The position numbers were made by a program, and so were the translations under genes. This document shows, one piece after another, positions 14,080 through 14,408 of a DNA stretch of 14,408 nt (position 1 is its first letter; the number at the start of each line of letters is the position of its first letter). The notes under the pieces were generated by a model. That model searched no databases, had not been told where the DNA came from, and saw nothing but the letters and a program-made list of their open reading frames with translations. The stretch is taken from the NCBI GenBank assembly GCA_017828935.1, contig JAGAUG010000084.1, positions 1-14,408 on the forward strand, written 5' to 3'. The DNA comes from Oscillospiraceae bacterium (GTDB taxonomy: Bacteria > Bacillota > Clostridia > Oscillospirales > Ruminococcaceae).

Positions 14080-14154
14080 TGGTGATCTGTACGGGAGTTG
14101 AACCCGTGTTACCGCCGTGAAAGGGCGGTGTCTTAACCACTTGACCAACGGACC
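14080..14154 (-). tRNA. tRNA-Glu (anticodon TTC)
   Basis: This is a 75-base cloverleaf on the minus strand with encoded CCA at 14082-14080. The anticodon arm CCGCC-CTTTCAC-GGCGG carries TTC, which reads GAA and GAG. The T arm ACGGG-TTCAACT-CCCGT and the D arm GGTCAAGTGGTTAAGAC are normal. The acceptor stem GGTCCGT pairs with ACAGATC, with one G-U and one C-A mismatch at the fifth pair, which is a little irregular. Confidence 0.96.
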
Positions 14155-14171
14155 AAAAATCTTATATTTCC

Positions 14172-14200
14172 ATTATATCATGAATAATATTATTTGTCAA
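14172..14200 (-). promoter_or_regulatory. Consensus sigma-A promoter of tRNA-Glu
   Basis: On the minus strand TTGACA (14200-14195) and TATAAT (14177-14172) are exactly consensus and separated by 17 bases, with the tRNA starting 17 bases further on. It is the best housekeeping promoter in the window. Confidence 0.93.
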
Positions 14201-14304
14201 CAAAAAAAACAAAAAAATATTTGTTTTTTTTTTGTTTAAAACCAACAAATATTTTTCAAGATCAAATTATCTAAAATTTTACTAAAAAAATTTTATAAAA
14301 ACAC

Positions 14305-14368
14305 TTGACTTGCAGCAAAAAATATATTATAATATAATAAAAAACATATTTTTTGTTTTATCAGGAGG
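14305..14368 (+). promoter_or_regulatory. Surface-protein leader, copy 2: promoter inside inverted repeats, and RBS
   Basis: TTGACT (14305-14310) and TATAAT (14328-14333) are 17 bases apart, and AGGAGG lies at 14363-14368, 8 bases before the ATG at 14377. CAAAAAATAT (14316-14325) and ATATTTTTTG (14346-14355) are inverted repeats with the -10 box in the 20-base loop. Leader copy 1 near 10493 shares the flanks but has the two arms fused and the loop gone. Confidence 0.75.
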
Positions 14369-14376
14369 AAATTTTT

Positions 14377-14408
14377 ATGTATTTTATAAAAAAATTAAAT
14401 AATTTAAA
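14377..14408 (+). CDS. Start of a second gene of the membrane-anchored surface-protein family (partial)
   Basis: From ATG 14377 the frame reads MYFIKKLNNL to the window edge, identical to the corrected N-terminus of the gene at 10543. The A run here is seven long, so the frame stays open. Only ten complete codons are visible; what follows, including whether the membrane segment and MucBP-like units are shared, lies outside the window. Confidence 0.65.
   Translation, partial: MYFIKKLNNL

Overview
The window is about 14.4 kb of very AT-rich DNA. It carries a low-GC Gram-positive (Firmicutes, class Clostridia) gene set: strong AGGAGG-type ribosome binding sites, a spoIIGA-sigE-sigG sporulation cluster, FolC and a clostridial-type three-S1-domain protein. 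Several genes look freshly damaged or switchable: lon has an in-frame stop, a surface-protein gene is out of frame at an A8 tract, a flavodoxin-like gene has lost a standard start codon, and an IS1-like transposase is cut short. Together with the base composition this suggests a reduced or eroding genome, such as a host-associated endosymbiont. That is inference; no marker in the window fixes the species.

Layout, left to right. (1) 1-3088, plus strand: the probable last codons of clpX, then lon split by one TAA codon, then a ferritin with a complete ferroxidase site. (2) 3089-3360: a non-coding patch with two terminator hairpins, a 15-bp tandem duplication and a possible insertion-sequence end. 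(3) 3361-4314, minus strand: an S1-domain RNA-binding protein. (4) 4345-7113: a divergent promoter region with a Spo0A box and a duplicated 24-bp segment around a hairpin, then spoIIGA, sigE and sigG, closed by a terminator. (5) 7187-10475: an apparent operon behind a promoter whose spacer is mostly a T15 run. It encodes a two-AAA-domain ATPase of the kind found in extracellular contractile injection system (eCIS) loci, a 64-residue protein, and a protein built from seven 11-residue repeats. (6) 10482-11601: a membrane-anchored, MucBP-like repeat protein whose 5' coding region carries A8 and G9 tracts and is one base out of frame. (7) 11640-11997: a truncated IS1-family transposase. (8) 12036-13322 folC, converging on a minus-strand flavodoxin-like oxidoreductase (13858-13325). 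(9) A minus-strand unit of tRNA-Glu plus a possible structured RNA and terminator. (10) 14291-14408: a second copy of the promoter, ribosome binding site and first codons of the gene in (6), cut by the window edge.

How the parts work together. SpoIIGA would cleave pro-SigE in the mother cell and SigG would act in the forespore; both sigma factors and the protease look intact, so sporulation control seems retained while Lon quality control is broken or dependent on readthrough. The most unusual material is in (5), (6) and (10). These hold homopolymer tracts in a promoter spacer and in a 5' coding region, repeat-rich proteins and a duplicated expression leader. That combination would suit a variable surface or host-interaction locus beside an eCIS-type ATPase. 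No eCIS sheath, tube or baseplate gene lies in the window, so the link rests on the ATPase alone.
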